64,000 nt of DNA, taken from positions 1 to 64,000 of the forward strand of contig JAHJLN010000057.1 in NCBI GenBank assembly GCA_018821715.1, given 5' to 3'. This stretch comes from Pseudomonadota bacterium. Lineage in GTDB: Bacteria > Desulfobacterota > Desulfobacteria > Desulfobacterales > Desulfobacteraceae. The notes under the pieces were generated by a model that worked only from the letters and a program-made list of their open reading frames with translations, was not told the DNA's origin and made no database searches. The position numbers and the translations under genes were made by a program. Shown one piece after another: positions 62,611 to 64,000 of this stretch; the stretch's first letter is position 1, and each line of letters begins with the position of its first letter.

Positions 62611-63797
62611 AAATAGGGATAGCAGGGATCGGCGGGATTGGCTCCAATGTGGCAAGACATCTTGCCCAGGCAGGCGTAAGACAGATCCGGATCGTGGATC
62701 ATGACCGGGTTGAAGCCTTAAATTTGAACCGTCAGTTTTATGGATTTTCCCAGGTTGGGGAAAAAAAGACCGACAGCCTGGAAAAAAATCTTAAACAAAT
62801 TTTCCCGGACATGGATATTGAAAAAATAGATCAGAAAATTGAACCCGGCGATGCAGGCGTTCTTTTTTCAGACTGCAGTATTGTCGTGGAAGGGTTTGAT
62901 AATAAAACCTTAAAGAAAATGATCATTGAAGACCTTAGTGGAACCAACAAGGTTGTTGTGTCAGCTTCCGGCATTGCCGGGAAAAATATGGCGGCTGTTA
63001 CAACCAGAAAAATGGGCAATTGCCGCATTGTCGGGGATTTTGTGTCGGATCAGACAGACCATGAACTTTTCCCGCCCAAAGTTGCCATGGTGGCCGCCGT
63101 CATGGCAGGGATGGTGTTGCGGCACATGGGCAAAGAAGCACCTGAATTCAAGCCTCTTTCCCCCCGCAGGCTTCCCCACGGGATCTACGGTATTTTAGGT
63201 GAAAAATTTTCTCTTGGCCGAACCAATGCGGATGTGGCAAGACAGATGGTGGCTGCCGGCATTGATGTTCTCCAGTACCGGGAAAAATTAAAGGACAAAA
63301 GCCTTAAGCAAATGTTGGAGGAGTGCCTTGAAATCCGGGAAATAACCCGGGATGCAGGAGTTCCCTTTATTATCAATGATCATGTCGACATTGCCCTGAT
63401 GGTGGGTGCTGACGGTATTCACCAGGGCCAGGACGATCTTCCCGTAAGCCACCTCCGGCGGATCGCCCCGGATATGATGATCGGGTGTTCCACCCATTCA
63501 CCGGACCAGGCCAGAAAAGCTTTGGCAGACGGTGCGGATTACATTGGCGTGGGGCCCATATTTCCCACCCAAACCAAAGAGGATGTCTGCGATGCAGTGG
63601 GGCTTGAATATCTTGAACAGGTAGTGAAAACTCATGATATCCCCTTTGTTGCCATTGGCGGCATTAAACGGCATAACTTAAGGGATGTCCTTTCAAGGGG
63701 TGCTAAAACCGTATGCCTGGTCACTGAAATCATCGGCGCCAGGGATATTGAAAAAAGAATCAGGGAAATCAAACAGATATTAGGAGAATTTAAATGA
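62607..63797 (+). CDS. ThiF-ThiE fusion: ThiS adenylyltransferase and thiamine-phosphate synthase
   Basis: 396 residues. The first 190 are a ThiF-type E1 fold ([21 protein letters not shown] in [32 protein letters not shown]) of the short family-2 form with no zinc CxxC pair. Residues about 193-396 are ThiE ([74 protein letters not shown]). The first half activates the ThiS carrier, the second joins HMP-PP to the thiazole phosphate, so one chain covers both an early and the last synthesis step. The boundary lies near residue 191. Confidence 0.92.
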   Translation: MKIGIAGIGGIGSNVARHLAQAGVRQIRIVDHDRVEALNLNRQFYGFSQVGEKKTDSLEKNLKQIFPDMDIEKIDQKIEPGDAGVLFSDCSIVVEGFDNKTLKKMIIEDLSGTNKVVVSASGIAGKNMAAVTTRKMGNCRIVGDFVSDQTDHELFPPKVAMVAAVMAGMVLRHMGKEAPEFKPLSPRRLPHGIYGILGEKFSLGRTNADVARQMVAAGIDVLQYREKLKDKSLKQMLEECLEIREITRDAGVPFIINDHVDIALMVGADGIHQGQDDLPVSHLRRIAPDMMIGCSTHSPDQARKALADGADYIGVGPIFPTQTKEDVCDAVGLEYLEQVVKTHDIPFVAIGGIKRHNLRDVLSRGAKTVCLVTEIIGARDIEKRIREIKQILGEFK

Positions 63798-64000
63798 AAA
63801 AATCTTATACAACCCAGATGGATGCAGCAAGAAAAGGAATCCTCACCCCCCAGATGGAAAAGGTGCTTGAAAATGAGGCCATCTCACAGGCTGATCTAAT
63901 GGAAAACCTTGCCAAAGGGCATATCGCCATTCCGGCCAACCGGAACCATCTTAATCTTGTGGCCGCAGGGGTTGGAAAAGGGTTGAAAACCAAGATCAAT
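63794..64000 (+). CDS. thiC: phosphomethylpyrimidine synthase ThiC, N-terminal part
   Basis: The last gene of the thi operon, cut by the window edge after 69 codons. GGAG lies 6 bases before the ATG, which overlaps the thiFE stop. [40 protein letters not shown] and GKGLKTKIN fit the N-terminus of the short anaerobe-type ThiC and match the start of the BzaF-like protein at 58516 block by block. It makes HMP-P for thiamine. Confidence 0.9.
   Translation, partial: MKKSYTTQMDAARKGILTPQMEKVLENEAISQADLMENLAKGHIAIPANRNHLNLVAAGVGKGLKTKIN

Noticed and set aside
1-64000. tRNA, rRNA, CRISPR, insertion sequence or prophage features
   Set aside because: I looked for T-loop sequences, regularly spaced repeats, transposase motifs and terminal inverted repeats and saw none that hold up by eye.

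Overview
The window is chromosomal DNA from an anaerobic deltaproteobacterium, most likely a sulfate reducer of the Desulfobacteraceae (Desulfobacula/Desulfobacter type). This rests on gene content, not on a database match: indolepyruvate:ferredoxin oxidoreductase, a eukaryote-like NADP isocitrate dehydrogenase, futalosine-route menaquinone synthesis, an anaerobic benzimidazole/cobamide pathway under a B12 riboswitch, a lactate oxidation and TRAP uptake locus, many two-component systems, and a small gene that makes sense only if UGA is read as selenocysteine. I found no insertion sequence, prophage, CRISPR array, rRNA or tRNA.

Layout. 1-7.4 kb, minus strand: a chemoreceptor cut by the window edge, a fused HisH-HisF, a LarA-type enzyme, a methyltransferase, a small coiled-coil protein and asnS. 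7.4-12.9 kb, plus strand: a radical SAM/DUF2344 protein, RNase G and icd, followed by an ankyrin-repeat remnant. 13-21.6 kb, minus strand: mutY, mqnB, aroQ, iorB, iorA, a His-rich small protein, a phosphoesterase, hslO and a ComM-type ATPase. 21.7-28.8 kb, plus strand: lpxC, a DUF4390 protein, an NtrY/NtrX-like pair, rsmD, coaD and a LysR regulator. 28.8-35.6 kb: a SYLF-domain protein, then a histidine kinase/sigma-54 regulator pair that appears to face a metal-handling operon (HMA protein, DUF2318 protein, ABC permease and ATPase).

35.9-51.6 kb is an organic-acid region. It has two paralogous short-chain dehydrogenases, two paralogous FadR-type GntR regulators, an AEC permease, a chemoreceptor, a GlcD/GlcF-type oxidase pair, a DctPQM TRAP transporter, LutC and a fused LutB-LutA protein. 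The divergent promoter region carries two TTGGT-N3-ACCAA operators, one next to each transcription start. 51.6-56.1 kb holds a hydrolase, trmB, a hybrid kinase with a small partner, and the rhodanese gene with two in-frame UGA codons at the active-site loop.

56.1-64 kb is cofactor synthesis. On the minus strand cobT and a ThiC-like gene (probably bzaF) sit behind a cobalamin riboswitch. On the plus strand, after an MFS transporter, a TPP riboswitch leads thiS-thiG-thiH-thiFE-thiC; the last gene runs off the window. Two ThiC-superfamily enzymes therefore lie 5.3 kb apart under two different vitamin riboswitches.

The most notable items are the predicted double-selenocysteine rhodanese with a candidate SECIS hairpin, the sigma-54 promoter with paired enhancer-like dyads in front of the metal operon, the eukaryote-like HisHF fusion, and the competing hairpins behind the B12 riboswitch.
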